Assembly: GCA_946965045.2 (NCBI GenBank)
Contig: OX337229.1
Span: 62,001-126,000, forward strand
Reading direction: 5' to 3'
Origin: Epithemia pelagica
Taxonomy: Eukaryota > Bacillariophyta > Bacillariophyceae > Surirellales > Surirellaceae
DNA length: 64,000 bases
The notes under the pieces are model-generated. The model was not told the DNA's origin. It saw nothing but the letters and a program-made list of their open reading frames with translations, and made no database searches. Each line of letters begins with the position of its first letter. Position 1 is the first letter of the stretch. Shown here piece by piece: positions 20,443 through 31,600 of this stretch. The translations under genes were made by a program, and so were the position numbers.

Positions 20443-21400
20443 AGAAAAAAGAACAAGCACCAAAGAACAAGAAGAGCAACAAGACAAATGGGACGACGAC
20501 AAGGAGAAACCGTGTCGAACTGTATACGTGACTGTGTGTTGTAGATAGCATGATTCTATCATCAAACAACAACAATGACGATTCCTTTTCTGTACTATAT
20601 ACTAGACCATAGTACTAGCAGGAATAGGATCCCAGGGTCGCATCCAACAACGGAATGAGAACCATACCAAACCAAACCAAACCAAACCAAACCAAACCAA
20701 ACCAAACCAAAACATACTGTTGGTTGTTGTTGTTGTTGTTGTCGTAGTTTGAGCGCACAGTTTGTGTACACCAGTCCCGTAGATTCTCGAGACCATGGGT
20801 GTGGCAGTGTCTTGTCGTCGTTACTCCTGGCTACTCCTCGAGTAGTAGAGGTTGAAAGAACGAGGTCTATACTCGTACAACCACAAGAACAAGAACATCC
20901 ATTCGATGACCTCTGCCGGCATCTCTCTTTCTCGCTACATGTTGTATAGGAGTAGTTGGCAGCACAGTGTCTTTCCGAATGGCGTCGGTAGAGGCAGGGA
21001 AGAGAGGCATAAGTTAGGAGTAAGGATAGGGGAAGAAACGAAGAAAGGAAGAGATAGATGTAGAGGTACATAGAGCGGGTAGAGAAATCACAGTATGTCC
21101 GCCGTCCGTGCCGAAAAAGTCGATCAACGTGGCCAAAGCAGAGACACACGTACTCCCCAAGTTTCTCCCTCCATCATCCTCGTCGTCATTATCAATTATC
21201 ATCCGAAATCATCCGGTCATTCGTCGTCGCATCCATCATTGAATCGATCCGAGAGAACGCGATAACCCCAATCTATTCTGTGTGGAATCAACGTCTTGTC
21301 GAACGACGAAAAGGACAACGACGATAGATACAGTATCCTTTGGATCCACCGTGTTGTTGCTTGATACTGTGAGGACGAACGAGAGAGCAAGAGAGAGACA
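20443..21400. other. Intergenic region
   Basis: 3' flank of the CTIL-tail gene and promoter of the PDZ gene. Apart from the CCAAA repeat at 20666-20712 nothing is recognised. Confidence 0.4.
20666..20712. repeat. (CCAAA)n microsatellite
   Basis: About nine perfect CCAAA units in the 3' flank of the CTIL-tail gene, ending in CCAAAAC. Confidence 0.9.
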
Positions 21401-23041
21401 ATGGATCGCACCATGCCGCAACAGCAACAGCAGCAACAACAGGATGAGAGTCATTTGGTACTGGGCATCCCTACTCCAATGACAAGAACCACAAACTCGA
21501 AACTATCGTGCCGAATGGGACCCCTGTTCCTGCTGTGGCTCTTGTTGTTGGGCTGGATGGACTGGCAGTCGTCCACCATGGCCTTTGTCCTACAACCGAA
21601 TACTGCGGCAACCACACGACAACAACAACGACAACAACAACAACAAGTGTGGGAGAATGATTCATTGTGGGGAAGAAGGACATGTGCACCCTTTCAACCA
21701 CCACAACGACAACGCCACTGGTTCGTCGTCGGAGGACGACTCCAGGCCACGACATCCTCCTCCTCCAAGACATCGACGCCTTGGACGACGAGTACCAATA
21801 CCACTGCTACTAGTACTACTACGAATGCCACCACGGCAAATTCGACCGTCACGGCCAAGCAAAAGAACCCCCAACACAAAAAGGCAAAGGGCAAGAGCAA
21901 ACGCAACTCCAAAGACGAAACACAAACATCACACCAAGAAACAACCAATAGTACATCTATTACGGAAACGGCCGACCAGGATGCCACCACCACCATGGAC
22001 TCTAGGAATGCATCCCTGGAACAAGACCTTGACGACGACGACGATGGATCCATGAATGATTCGACCGCCAACACTAATACCACTGTGGACAATACCAACC
22101 AGTTGGACTCTCATGAGGAGGAGGAGGAGGAGGAGGAAGAAGATTCCGACGACGACAAGGTGACGACGAAAGCAATGGACGACGAACCGACCAATGGCGC
22201 AGTGGAGGAGTTGGTGGAACCACCGACACTGGAACAAGATCAAGAAGAAGATGACGAAGATGACCAAGAAAGTGACGAACCGACAGAGTTGGAGAATGAA
22301 AATGACTCGACCACAACCACAACGACAGCATCCACCACCACCACCACGAATGCTGCCTTTCCGGCCATTGTTGATGCCCAGGTCGAAGCCAAAAAAGTCC
22401 ATCCCCTGTTGGATCCGTATTTCATGGGATCCCCACCCTCCCCACCCTGGAGTCCGCCCGACTCCTCGGGCAAACGAACAACAACAAGTAGTGGTCCCGA
22501 TCCCACCACGGCACCGGCCTTGGATTTGGACGAATACGATGTCATTCTCTTGTATCCCACACCCCAAAGTCCCTTGCACTTGATGGAAACGGTCGATGGT
22601 CATGTGGCCTTTGGTGGCTATGTCCTTCCCGAACAACCCTGTAGTACGATTCGCAATGTCGGCGATGTCCTCTTGTCGATTGACGGTGTGTCAACCGAGG
22701 GCTGTACCCTGAATCAAATTGAAGCGTGGTTGACGGACCAAGCGCGTCGCCAACCGTATAGTTTTTGTCGGTTTCGATCCGTCGTTTTGCCCACCACCGT
22801 CTTGTCGCCCACCACGGGCGAATTGGCCGGGGCCACGGGCGGACACTTGCCCGGCGAACGACAACGCTACGTGTTGGAACAAGAATTGGTGTGGTTGGGC
22901 CATCAAGTGGAGGAAACCCAACAGCAATTGCAGCACTTGCAAAGCACGATTTATACCAAGAAGCAAGAATTGAAACGATTGCGACTCGCCGATTTGGAAT
23001 GGATGGAACGCAAATCGGGAGAATTGGAATATCAAATCTAA
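21401..23041 (+). CDS. PDZ-domain protein with a plastid-type presequence
   Basis: 546 residues from ATG 21401. The ATG at 21479 (residue 27) is also plausible because it places the signal peptide nearer the N-terminus. A hydrophobic helix GPLFLLWLLLLGWMDW is followed by SSTMAFVLQP, resembling the diatom signal-peptide cleavage context in which an aromatic residue at +1 directs proteins into the plastid. The following segment is Ser/Thr/Gln-rich with few acids. A long acidic, Thr-rich linker comes next. Residues about 376-460 form a PDZ-like domain (GGYVLPEQ, VGDVLLSIDGVSTEGCTLNQIEAWL). A C-terminal coiled coil runs from about 490 (VEETQQQLQHL, TKKQELKRLRLADLEWMERK). Likely a plastid scaffold or protease adaptor (inference). 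Confidence 0.75.
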   Translation: MDRTMPQQQQQQQQDESHLVLGIPTPMTRTTNSKLSCRMGPLFLLWLLLLGWMDWQSSTMAFVLQPNTAATTRQQQRQQQQQVWENDSLWGRRTCAPFQPPQRQRHWFVVGGRLQATTSSSSKTSTPWTTSTNTTATSTTTNATTANSTVTAKQKNPQHKKAKGKSKRNSKDETQTSHQETTNSTSITETADQDATTTMDSRNASLEQDLDDDDDGSMNDSTANTNTTVDNTNQLDSHEEEEEEEEEDSDDDKVTTKAMDDEPTNGAVEELVEPPTLEQDQEEDDEDDQESDEPTELENENDSTTTTTTASTTTTTNAAFPAIVDAQVEAKKVHPLLDPYFMGSPPSPPWSPPDSSGKRTTTSSGPDPTTAPALDLDEYDVILLYPTPQSPLHLMETVDGHVAFGGYVLPEQPCSTIRNVGDVLLSIDGVSTEGCTLNQIEAWLTDQARRQPYSFCRFRSVVLPTTVLSPTTGELAGATGGHLPGERQRYVLEQELVWLGHQVEETQQQLQHLQSTIYTKKQELKRLRLADLEWMERKSGELEYQI

Positions 23042-24051
23042 TCCAGACGACCGACCGACAAGAATGAAGACATGAATTCCTACAAGAACAAGAAGAGAGT
23101 TTCGGTGGGTTGGATGCCAATCCTGGAGCAGCCGAGAATCCTGCCATGGACCGTGTCGTCGTCGTCGTGCGCATGTGAAGTGCCTCGCAAACACACATTT
23201 CGCCACAACAACAACCACAACAGGCGACTACCTACCGATCGACGAGAGAGGTGTGCGGGAGCGAACATGTCATTCTTTCTTGGTGCCGTCCGTGATTGGG
23301 ACTCGGCTCTCTCTCTCCAAGAACAAGGCGAGAAAATCCAAAACGATGACAAAGACGAGTTGGACCCGGACCACACAACGTACTCCTTGTGTCACGGCAC
23401 TATCCTCCAAACATTCGGCACGTTGTGGTGGCGGCCCAAAAGAAGATTTACGACCTGCCTTGACGGGAATGTTGAGGTTTGGATCCTTGTGGAATTCTTC
23501 TCTCTAGTAGTTAGCAAGTTCTATACTGACTGTAGCATCATATATTGTGTCTTTTCTTTTTGTTGCAGTGGTAATGGGACTGTCTCTGGATGATTTGTTG
23601 GGACACTTTTGCTGTGGTGTGCCGGATCTCGAAGAAGAACCTACGTATAACGTATAGGCGTAGACCACCAGTCTCTGTGGTTGTGTTGAGGTGTGCCAAC
23701 GAAGAGATGTGGGTGTCTTATGGTGAGCGGTTACGATGTGGAGATTCCTCGCCCGGCGCATGGGCTTGTGCGGGCATGCTCCAGAGTCACTGTCCTATTG
23801 ACTACCTGTATCTATTCATTATTATGTTCATGCTTGCTCCTTCATCCGGTGACGCCGCATTTGTATCGGGCATGCTCGCAGCTCGGAACCAAACGGTGGC
23901 CGTTGGTGTCGTTTGCTTTGAACCATGTTGGCTGTTTCTTTTCGACACAATCAAACCAAAGAGAGTCCTCGCTCTCTCTCGACTCTCGACAAGAGATCCA
24001 CCAACAACACACATTCATTATTCATTCGATTGATTCTAGTGCCGGGGCAGG
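23042..24051. other. Intergenic region
   Basis: 3' flank of the PDZ gene and promoter of the glycosyltransferase-like gene. Open frames such as 23072-23593 have no protein-like composition and were not called. Confidence 0.4.
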
Positions 24052-25599
24052 ATGATTCTGGAGGATCCAAGCATCACCACCACCACTAACAAGAGTTCCA
24101 CCATGCTCCGCTCACCATCCACCAGGTGGTTGCGTCGTGGTGGTCGTCGTCCATTCTTGGGCCGCATGGCACTTGTGATTCCCGTTGGATTGGCCGTGTT
24201 GGTGGCCGTGGTTCCAGTGCTCTTCCCAATCCTACTACTACCACACCACCACGAAGAGGATCGTCGTCATCTCGAATTGGAACGATTGACCAGTCTGGAA
24301 TTCTTGCCACAACACCAAAACCAAACCAACAACAACCTTACCAACCCAAGCATTTCTCAGAACCATTCTACTACAACGGATACTCGGAACCATTCGACTG
24401 CGACGGATCGTACTACTACTACTACCCAAGAGACGCATACGACAAAGGAAGAACTGTCCTACCAAGCGCAATTTGATTTATCTACGCAATTGGATCCCAC
24501 GCAACCCGTCTTGGCCTATGCGCCGACGCGATTTTATTCCGGCTTTTGCAACGAGGTCATGGCCTTTACGGCCTTTCTCATGTATGCCATGGATCACAAT
24601 TTTACGCAAGTACTATTGACCAGTTTGCATTGGAAGGACTTGTTTGGGACCAATCAACGCATTGCTCATGAGGACTTGTTTGACGTTGTGCATTGGAATC
24701 AACACTATGCAACCTTCAATACCAACAACAGCAAACCCCCTCTGCCACGTTTGGTGGTGCATCATCCCTCCTTGATTCACATGCGATCCAACAGTCAGTG
24801 GCTCGTCAAGTCGGACAATGCCACCCTGCCCTACGGGTACGGCAAACAAACCAAACTCTTTGTCGCCTACAAGCAGTATACCAAGGGGATTCACCATCAA
24901 CCTCCCGAGCATGGTCGACACCAGGCCGATTTGGCCCTCATGCAAGGCGCCTTTCGACCGCATCCGGACCTGGCACACCTGATTCACTCCATTCAGACTC
25001 GCATGCTGGAAACACCACCACCCTTGTCGTCGTCATCGTCGTCGTCTTCCGCGGCGGCTGGTTCGCCACCACCCACTGGTTACATGTGTTTGCATGCTCG
25101 CATTGAACCGGATATGCAACATCATCGTCCCTGCAAAAGTCAAAAGGAAACGCGCTTGGCCAATATTGTCCAAGGCTTGTATCAGGCCTTTCCCGAACCA
25201 CCGGTCCAACACGTTTTGATCATTTTGAATCGTCCCTTGTTGGAACGCGAAAATTTCACCGCCAATCCCGTGGCTCGGGAAAATTTGCAAGTCCTCAATC
25301 AAGTGCGTCGCGATGGACTGTGGAATGGAACGGTTCGCGTCCAGGAAGCCGGTACGGGCAGTTTGCCCCGCACGTCGTGGTATGGCAAACACGCGCCCAG
25401 TGTGGCGGGCAGTCTCGTGAATTATCAATTGGCCTTGCAATCGGATATCTTTGTCGGTGCGCCCATTTCCAGTTATGCCATGCATCTCTTTGCCACTCGC
25501 TATCATGCTCGCCAGAATGCCACCAATTACCTCTACTTGCCGAATCAAGTCGTCCAACGCATCGATCCAACGCGAGAACCACCCCGATTTGCCTGTTGA
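24052..25599 (+). CDS. Type II membrane glycosyltransferase-like protein (O-fucosyltransferase-like)
   Basis: 515 residues from ATG 24052; ATG 24103 (MLRSPSTRW) would give a shorter cytosolic tail. A basic tail RRGGRRPFLGR precedes one membrane anchor (about residues 40-64), then a Thr/Asn-rich stem, typical of Golgi type II enzymes. The lumenal part begins with YAPTRFYSGFCNEVMAF (about 155) and contains TGYMCLHARIEPDM (about 343-356), like the conserved H-x-R-x-E-x-D-M segment of GDP-fucose O-fucosyltransferase-like folds. The C-terminal part VAGSLVNYQLALQSDIFVG then SSYAMHLFA looks like the acceptor-side nucleotide-sugar region. Several N-x-S/T sites fit a secretory route. The donor sugar is not certain. 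A fragment of its 3' end is repeated at 27992-28087. Confidence 0.65.
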   Translation: MILEDPSITTTTNKSSTMLRSPSTRWLRRGGRRPFLGRMALVIPVGLAVLVAVVPVLFPILLLPHHHEEDRRHLELERLTSLEFLPQHQNQTNNNLTNPSISQNHSTTTDTRNHSTATDRTTTTTQETHTTKEELSYQAQFDLSTQLDPTQPVLAYAPTRFYSGFCNEVMAFTAFLMYAMDHNFTQVLLTSLHWKDLFGTNQRIAHEDLFDVVHWNQHYATFNTNNSKPPLPRLVVHHPSLIHMRSNSQWLVKSDNATLPYGYGKQTKLFVAYKQYTKGIHHQPPEHGRHQADLALMQGAFRPHPDLAHLIHSIQTRMLETPPPLSSSSSSSSAAAGSPPPTGYMCLHARIEPDMQHHRPCKSQKETRLANIVQGLYQAFPEPPVQHVLIILNRPLLERENFTANPVARENLQVLNQVRRDGLWNGTVRVQEAGTGSLPRTSWYGKHAPSVAGSLVNYQLALQSDIFVGAPISSYAMHLFATRYHARQNATNYLYLPNQVVQRIDPTREPPRFAC

Positions 25600-25989
25600 G
25601 ATGGAGACAAATGACGATGAATGACGGTACGTACGCGAACCAACACAACACCCAAATGCCCGAAACACTTGAGGAGAGCCAACGGACCAGGCCCTCCGTC
25701 ACAATCGTACGCCAAAGAAATGGTACGGTCGATTCCATGGTCACGAGCGCAGGACCATGAGAGACCAAACGAGGTAGATTCCTTTCTTGTGTGTGTGTGT
25801 TGGGGAGAGCCACCCCGATCCGACAGACTGGATCCGGTGGAAGAAAAGAAGAAGAAGAAGAAGTTATGTAGATTCTTTTGTCCTTCATAACATTATTCAT
25901 TGTGGAACACGTACTGCGGAAAGTATGCTCCAACTTTTAGACTTTTTCTAGGCGTAGTAGGAGTAGTGTGTCGGCGCAAGTTCTTTTGG
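25600..25989. other. 3' flank of glycosyltransferase-like gene
   Basis: Non-coding. Includes a short GT run near 25790 and a GAA/AAG run at about 25840-25862. Nothing else recognised. Confidence 0.4.
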
Positions 25990-26144
25990 TTTTAATGTGG
26001 CTCTTGGTAAGAAGAGTGGGCATCTCTTCCGCAAGCCCGCTGGCGACGTCAACGCGGCCACAAATACAGCGGGTATTTTTTGTTGTTTAGGGAAGCGGAG
26101 GAATCAATGGATTCTCCAGGGGCAACTATGGCACTCTTCCCCAA

Positions 26145-26446
26145 TGGCACAGAGACCGAAGTCTCCATGCCATACCTGGTGACACAAGGACAAAGTCCTC
26201 ATGCCACCAGGGTTTTGTGATGGCATAGGTGACACAAGGACAAAGTCCTCGTGCCACCAGGGTTTTGTAATGGCATAGGTGGCACAAGGACTCAGTCCTT
26301 GTGCCACCAAGGTTTTGTGAAATTGTGGAAGCCCGGAGGAATCAATGGATTCTCCAGGGGCAACTATGGCACTCTTCCTCAATGGCACAGAGACCAAAGT
26401 CTCCATGCCATACCTGGTGACACAAGGACAGAGTCCTCGTGCCACC
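26145..26446. repeat. Cluster of six hairpin palindromes
   Basis: Hairpins lie at 26145-26172, 26178-26208, 26228-26258, 26278-26308, 26383-26410 and 26416-26446. The one at 26278-26308 is perfect, with 15-bp arms (GGTGGCACAAGGACT) around a single C. The others have 12-15 bp arms with compensated or single mismatches and loops of 1-4 nt. They are separated by AGGGTTTTGTGATGGCATA-type spacers, forming a tandem array with a unit of about 50 bp interrupted by a longer spacer. El-1 keeps only two of them (8140-8204). Confidence 0.85.
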
Positions 26447-26678
26447 AGGGTTTTGTGATAACACCGACAACCGACACACCAACAAGGACGTCTCCGATCT
26501 CCGACAAGGTCTCTAGCTAGACTCAGCTGATGTAGGAGTAGGAGTAGAATTTAAAACAATGTCGTTAGAAACAGAAGAAGTGGTAGAGTGAGTAGGGTGA
26601 GGAGGAAAGATTCATTACCGACACCACCGTGCGCACGTACCACTGGCAACCGACAACCGACTTGTTTCAACTGCACCA

Positions 26679-26941
26679 CTAGATACCCCTACCCGCGGAC
26701 AAAAGACGAGCGGATCGTCGAACGTGCACCATTCGGCGTGCCTTTTTGGAGTAGGCAACAGTAAGGATCCTGCCCAAACGCGTGGAGTCCTCGGGGCCGG
26801 AGGAACTCTCGATCACGCTTTGGGAGGCATTCTCATCCATGTGAGGCAAGGTATCTTTTCGGGTGGGGGTGGGGAAAGGAGGGGTGGCGACCATGGAAGA
26901 AGGGGTAGAATTTCGAGGGGGTGAGTCGTGCCCCAAAGTGA

Positions 26942-27015
<74 letters not shown>

Positions 27016-27518
27016 GGGATGAGCGCGGGTTCAGGCTCAGGACGGTCGACTGGAACCAGAGGGGTCTCCTCGTCGTCCTCGAGATCGTCTGCGAGTGCGA
27101 GAGGAGGGAAGTCCAAGTCAGCGTCGAACTCGCAAGGCAGAACAGCAACAGTGTCGACGTCGACCGCCTCCTCGCGATCGCGAATCTCCATCTCTCCATC
27201 TTCCTGCCGACCATTCTTGCAGTTCTTCGCAGCAAGCTTTGCTTCGGCAATGGCCAGCTGTTGTTGAAGCTGAGCTTTGTCGTGTCGAAGCTGTCGAAGC
27301 TCCGCATGTTCGTGTCGAAGCTCCGCGTGTTCGCTACTTGTAGTACGACTTTTCTTGTTGAAAATGACCCGAAACAGGTGTTGGACGATAAGTTTCGCCT
27401 CATCGAGGACATCAGCGACACCGTAACACAGTATGAGAGTCACAAAAGGAGCAACTAACAGAGCCCATTCGGAGCTGATCATCTTTTCGTAACAGTAATC
27501 ACAATCACACATCATCAT
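26679..27518 (-). CDS. Single-pass membrane coiled-coil protein, El-2 copy
   Basis: 279 residues from ATG 27518. Paralogue of the El-1 protein with the same order: Cys/Asp-rich N-terminus, one membrane helix (ALLVAPFVTLILCYGVADV), coiled coil with HAELRQLRHDKAQLQQQ, acidic region, and C-terminal KKARRMVHVRRSARLLSAG. It differs by an uninterrupted run of about 25 Asp residues encoded by a GTC/GAC trinucleotide repeat, where El-1 has three acidic residues. It also ends soon after SARLL, because a small insertion introduces a stop. Function unknown. Keeping the frame on both sides of a large trinucleotide expansion argues for coding constraint or recent origin. Confidence 0.6.
26944..27016. repeat. 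(GTC)n trinucleotide expansion in coding sequence
   Basis: About 24 uninterrupted GTC units on the plus strand (GAC on the coding strand), encoding the poly-Asp run of the El-2 protein. Confidence 0.95.
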
Positions 27519-27690
27519 GGTCAATCGTATTTTTGGTCAATCGTATTTTGTTTTTGTGCGTGTTGGATTGTTGCGTGTTGTTGTTGTTGGCGTTTCGTGT
27601 TGTTTGGCGATCGGACCATGGAGATTGCGAGGCAGCGGGGTCGGTTTATACGAACGCGTCGGGGCAATGTTTGTTGAACGCACCTCGAGG

Positions 27691-27991
27691 GCCGATGGCA
27701 GCAACTACACAACAATCAACCGTCGGGGGCAACGGAGTTCCAAGACGAGGGTCCGCACCACATGGCTGCAAAAGGGCACAACAGGAACGTTCCGACGGCA
27801 TGGATCCTTCCTACTCCTACATAAAAGGCAATCACATGCTGGAGCCAAACTACAAACTACCTATACGAGCAAGGTGAAAAATGGCTGGTAAACCATGTTT
27901 CTTCCTGCGGACAACACCAAAACAACAACAATCCACCATGGCGAAGGAGCGCACCGACTTGACTCATCCATCAACCTGCGCTACGAACTTG
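27691..27991. other. Spacer right of El-2
   Basis: No gene or strong repeat recognised between the end of El-2 similarity and the glycosyltransferase fragment. Confidence 0.35.
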
Positions 27992-28087
27992 GTTGTATAC
28001 CATGCACTTGTTTGCCACTCCCTATCACAGCAATAATGCCACCAACTATCTTTACTTGCCAAATCAAGTTGTCCAACGAATCGAATA
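27992..28087 (+). pseudogene. Fragment of the glycosyltransferase-like gene
   Basis: Reads YTMHLFATPYH, then NATNYLYLPNQVVQRI, matching nt about 25473-25565 of the gene at 24052-25599 after a small deletion. Upstream and downstream are unrelated, so only about 95 bp near the 3' end was copied. Confidence 0.85.
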
Positions 28088-28687
28088 CTCTGTTACTACG
28101 AACAGGCGACGAACAAAGTCCCCCTGCCAACAAGTTGCATGGTATAAAACAATCCAGGTGGTGGCATGTTTGTGGTGTCTCTGTGCGTTTGCCAAACGGG
28201 TTCCGCCTCGGCAAACCCAAACAGTTCCATCATCCCCTCTCTGTCTTTCTTTGTCTCGGACCTGTGCAGGAAGCAATGTGCGAACCAAATGGTAGAGGAT
28301 GATGATGGGCTTGTCGATTTTACGACACACGAATATCCAAAGTCTCTTTTGTTGCATGTCCGGAGACAGTCCTCCCCGTATGGCTGTCGGAGCCCCAAAC
28401 GTGCTTTGGAAACAGACGAGTTGTTGCAGTTTGTCCATACACACTACTGCTACGCCTAGAAGGATGTGTCGTTGCTAGAAAGAGAGAATATATGAACTAG
28501 TACTGGGTATGGATACTGTTTAACAAATACACAAGTGCTGCTCCAAACACACACAAATCACGGAATTGTGAAACACGGTACAGGTCCTTGATGACGGACT
28601 GCCGTCATGTGTGTGTGTGTGTGTGTGTGTGTGTGCTCACATTTTATTGACTAGACCACAATGACACTCGGCTTGTGTCTACCGAGC
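28088..28687. other. Intergenic region with (GT)n
   Basis: Holds a (GT)n microsatellite at about 28609-28635 and the 3' flank of the large minus-strand gene. No gene is recognised. Confidence 0.45.
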
Positions 28688-31600
28688 TTAAAAGGGCTTG
28701 GAGGAATCTAGACCGGCCAAGGCACCCGTCAAATCGCCACACTGCAAAAAGTACTCAAAACTCTCCCAGGCCGTACGGCTCGTCGCGGAGCTGTCGTCTT
28801 TGGAAGTGCCATTGTCAAAGCCTTCCATGAGCATCGTGTTGATTTGGGGAATGTCCATCATTGTGAAGCGTGGTTCTTTGCTATTGGGGCCTCCATAATG
28901 CTCATTTGGTGTCACAATGGCGGATAAGACAGTTTTGGCATTGGTGCCCTTGGCGGCTGCCGTCTTTTTGTTAATTTTGCGGGCTTCGGCCAAGGTTCGC
29001 AAGAGTTCCGTCCGTTCTTCGAGCTTGGCCAATTCTTCTTCGTCCAAGTCTTGCATGACCTCACCGATTTCGCTCAAGGCCACCACGTGCACGGCAAACT
29101 GTGTTCGGAGTTGTGACATGCGCGCCCGGATGCGTTCCAGTTCTTGCTGATGCTTGGCAATGTCCGACTTGAGATCGCGTCGACGTCGAGCAATCTTGAC
29201 GGCAGTCTTTTCAAATTTGGAAGCAATCGCAAGGGTTGCCGTCAATTCTTCCTCCTTCTTTTCATCATCATCATTATCACTCAGAGGGTCGGACGAGTCA
29301 CGACCTTGTGGATCTTGATATGTTCCGACGGGTTCCTGTTGCTTGAGTGATTGGGATGGTGAAGAAGAAGAACAAGCTGCTGTTGCTGTTGCTAAAACTG
29401 GATGAAACAATTCACAATCCAACTCTCGAGCGGCCCTAGTAGAGGATGCTTCGTCTTCATCGGTGGTTGTTGTTGTGGGACCTTCGGGCAACTCAATGGG
29501 TGTCACGGCATAATTGGCAATGTCAAGATCGTTGTGAACGATTGGTGACGTCGGAGGCTTGGCCGCGGATCGTGTGGGAGACGAGGGGGGAGAAAGTTCC
29601 GACAATGGCCATGGCAGTGACTGCACCATGTTGGTAACTGCAAAGGTTTCTTGTGTTGCCTCCGTCGTGGCAGGATGTTGGTCGTTATTATTCTTGGTTT
29701 CTTCGACCGCTGGATCTTGAGGAGTTTGCTTTGGTTGTGTCTGTTCCGATACCGATGGTACTGTTGCTGGTGTTTCAACACCTTCCCGTGTTTCGATTGG
29801 TTTTACGGTCTGTCCTTGGGAGTGTCCTTGTAGATAAGACGGAAGGGGAAGAGTGGGACAGGCTGGTGGTTTTGCATCATCGTCGTCGTCATTATCCATG
29901 GACAAAATTCTCTTGGGTACACAGCCAAGAATCATGTCAGATGGGGCCTTGCCGCTTGCACCCTCTGTTCCCTTGTCTTGGCCTTCAACTGTACCTTTGT
30001 CTTGGTCTTGACCTGTACCCATGTTTTGGCCTTGAATGGCGGGCGGTTGCTTGGCCCATGCTTCCAGGTTGGCTTTGGCACTGGCCGCTACATTTTCAGC
30101 CATGCACGCTGTGAAGGAGCAATCGACGGCCGAGTCCGGTCCTACCGCTGTCGAAGCGGAAGCAGCAGCAGCCGTTGCCGATGCCCGGGCGGATGCCACA
30201 GCTGATGTCGCCGAGTTGGCATAGTGCATCAAGGTCGAGGATATCATGTCGGGACAGGCTTGACCATTGTCTTGAGGTGCTGTCGGAAGGCTCCGTACAA
30301 TCATCCGGTTGGCATCCGTCAGAGTTTCCACCGCTGCTCCATCGTTAGTATTCATGGATGCGATTTGCGACTGTGGCACTTCCATATCTGTGCTGGGAAG
30401 TGTTCCAACTTGTGCATTCGCAGTAGTCTCTGGTTGCGTGACTGGAGGAGATTCCGGTACCGCGCAATCGCGCTGTTGCATCTGTGGAACGGTCTCGAGA
30501 TTGGATACAGGAACAGCCGCTTCGGGTGGTACAGTCTCCAAAGTGGATGCGCCGATTGCCACTTCCGATTGCGGTACAGTCTCCAGAGTGGATGCACCAA
30601 CAGCACCTCCTGATTGCGGTGGCGCCGATTCCAATGGTGGAGAAGCCGTTTCTAGGGATGGGACAGCAACCATCTCAGGTTGAGGAGTCGAATGCGCCAC
30701 CTGAGGTTGATCTGGTGGTACTGGTACTGTGACAAGATCCTGGTTCGAAAGTCCGTTAGCTTGTGGTTGCTCTGTGTTAGTGGCTAGTGTCACTGACGGA
30801 GCACTCGAACTCGTGGTATCGTTGGTATGAGGTGCTGTCAAAGGCTCGCTCGTGATTGGGCTCGACATGAGGGACAATGCAGTGGTTTCGGCCGGAGCCA
30901 CTAGTTCGTTGGACACGGAATGGTCTTGAGGTGGTGGTGATGGGGGAGGAGGAGGCATCAATCCCAGGGTCGAAGGTGGTACCGAAATTTCACTGTACTC
31001 TCCCAACACGGATGGTTCAAACAAGGCCACTTGACGGGTTGCCGTCAAATCCACAGGTGTCAAGTGCGGTGTTGGTGCTGCCTCGTTGTCGTCCTTGGTA
31101 GAAAGTCTGGTTTCGGGTTCGGGAAGGGGAGGTTTGGCACGAAGGCTCTGGAGTGTTATTGTCGTTGCGGGTTCGGTGGATATCTCTTCTTCATGTTGCA
31201 CAAAGACATCTCCTCCCGATAGGGTTGATTCGGTTAGGGGAATGGCGGGTACGGCAGAGTCTTGTACATTGGCCTCTTCCTCTGCTTGTTCGTTTGCCAC
31301 TTTGGGAGCACGTCCCGGTGTTGAGGGAGCCACATCATTTGTTGTGGGTGGGTCAACAATCGGTTCTTCTTCTTGTCCTGGTTCAACAACCACGTCGACG
31401 ACAGATTCTTGGACAAGGGGTGTGGATGGACTTGCCGTCGTCGTCGTGCTTGTCCTTGTTGGCGGCTCATCCACACTCATCACTGGAGGAGCTTCATTGT
31501 TTGGCTCCACCGGGGACGGCTGAGCTGGAAGAATGGTACTGTTGTGTGTCGTTCGGTCCGTCATTGTTTCGTCGGCGGCAATGGCAATGTCCGTCTGGTC

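Larger units (their letters stand above)
25990..27690. mobile_element. Repeat element El-2 (copy 2 of 2)
   Basis: Second copy of the element described at 7745-9480, in the same orientation. It has the left GACGTCAACGCGGC block, an expanded set of palindromes, the minus-strand membrane/coiled-coil ORF, and the right end with two GGTCAATCGTATTTT units. Similarity to El-1 ends at about 27690, shortly before a fragment of the glycosyltransferase gene. No recombinase or polymerase is encoded, so mobility is inferred only from the two dispersed copies. Confidence 0.6.

Noticed and set aside
19317-20565. Minus-strand Gly/Ser/Val-rich ORFs of over 260 codons
   Set aside because: Antisense reading of the Thr/Pro/Glu repeats of the CTIL-tail gene.
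22542-23218. Long minus-strand ORFs opposite the PDZ domain
   Set aside because: Antisense shadows of the plus-strand coding sequence, whose domain motifs are clear.
23072-23593. 173-codon ORF downstream of the PDZ gene
   Set aside because: Composition is not protein-like, there is no motif, and it begins in the probable 3' UTR.
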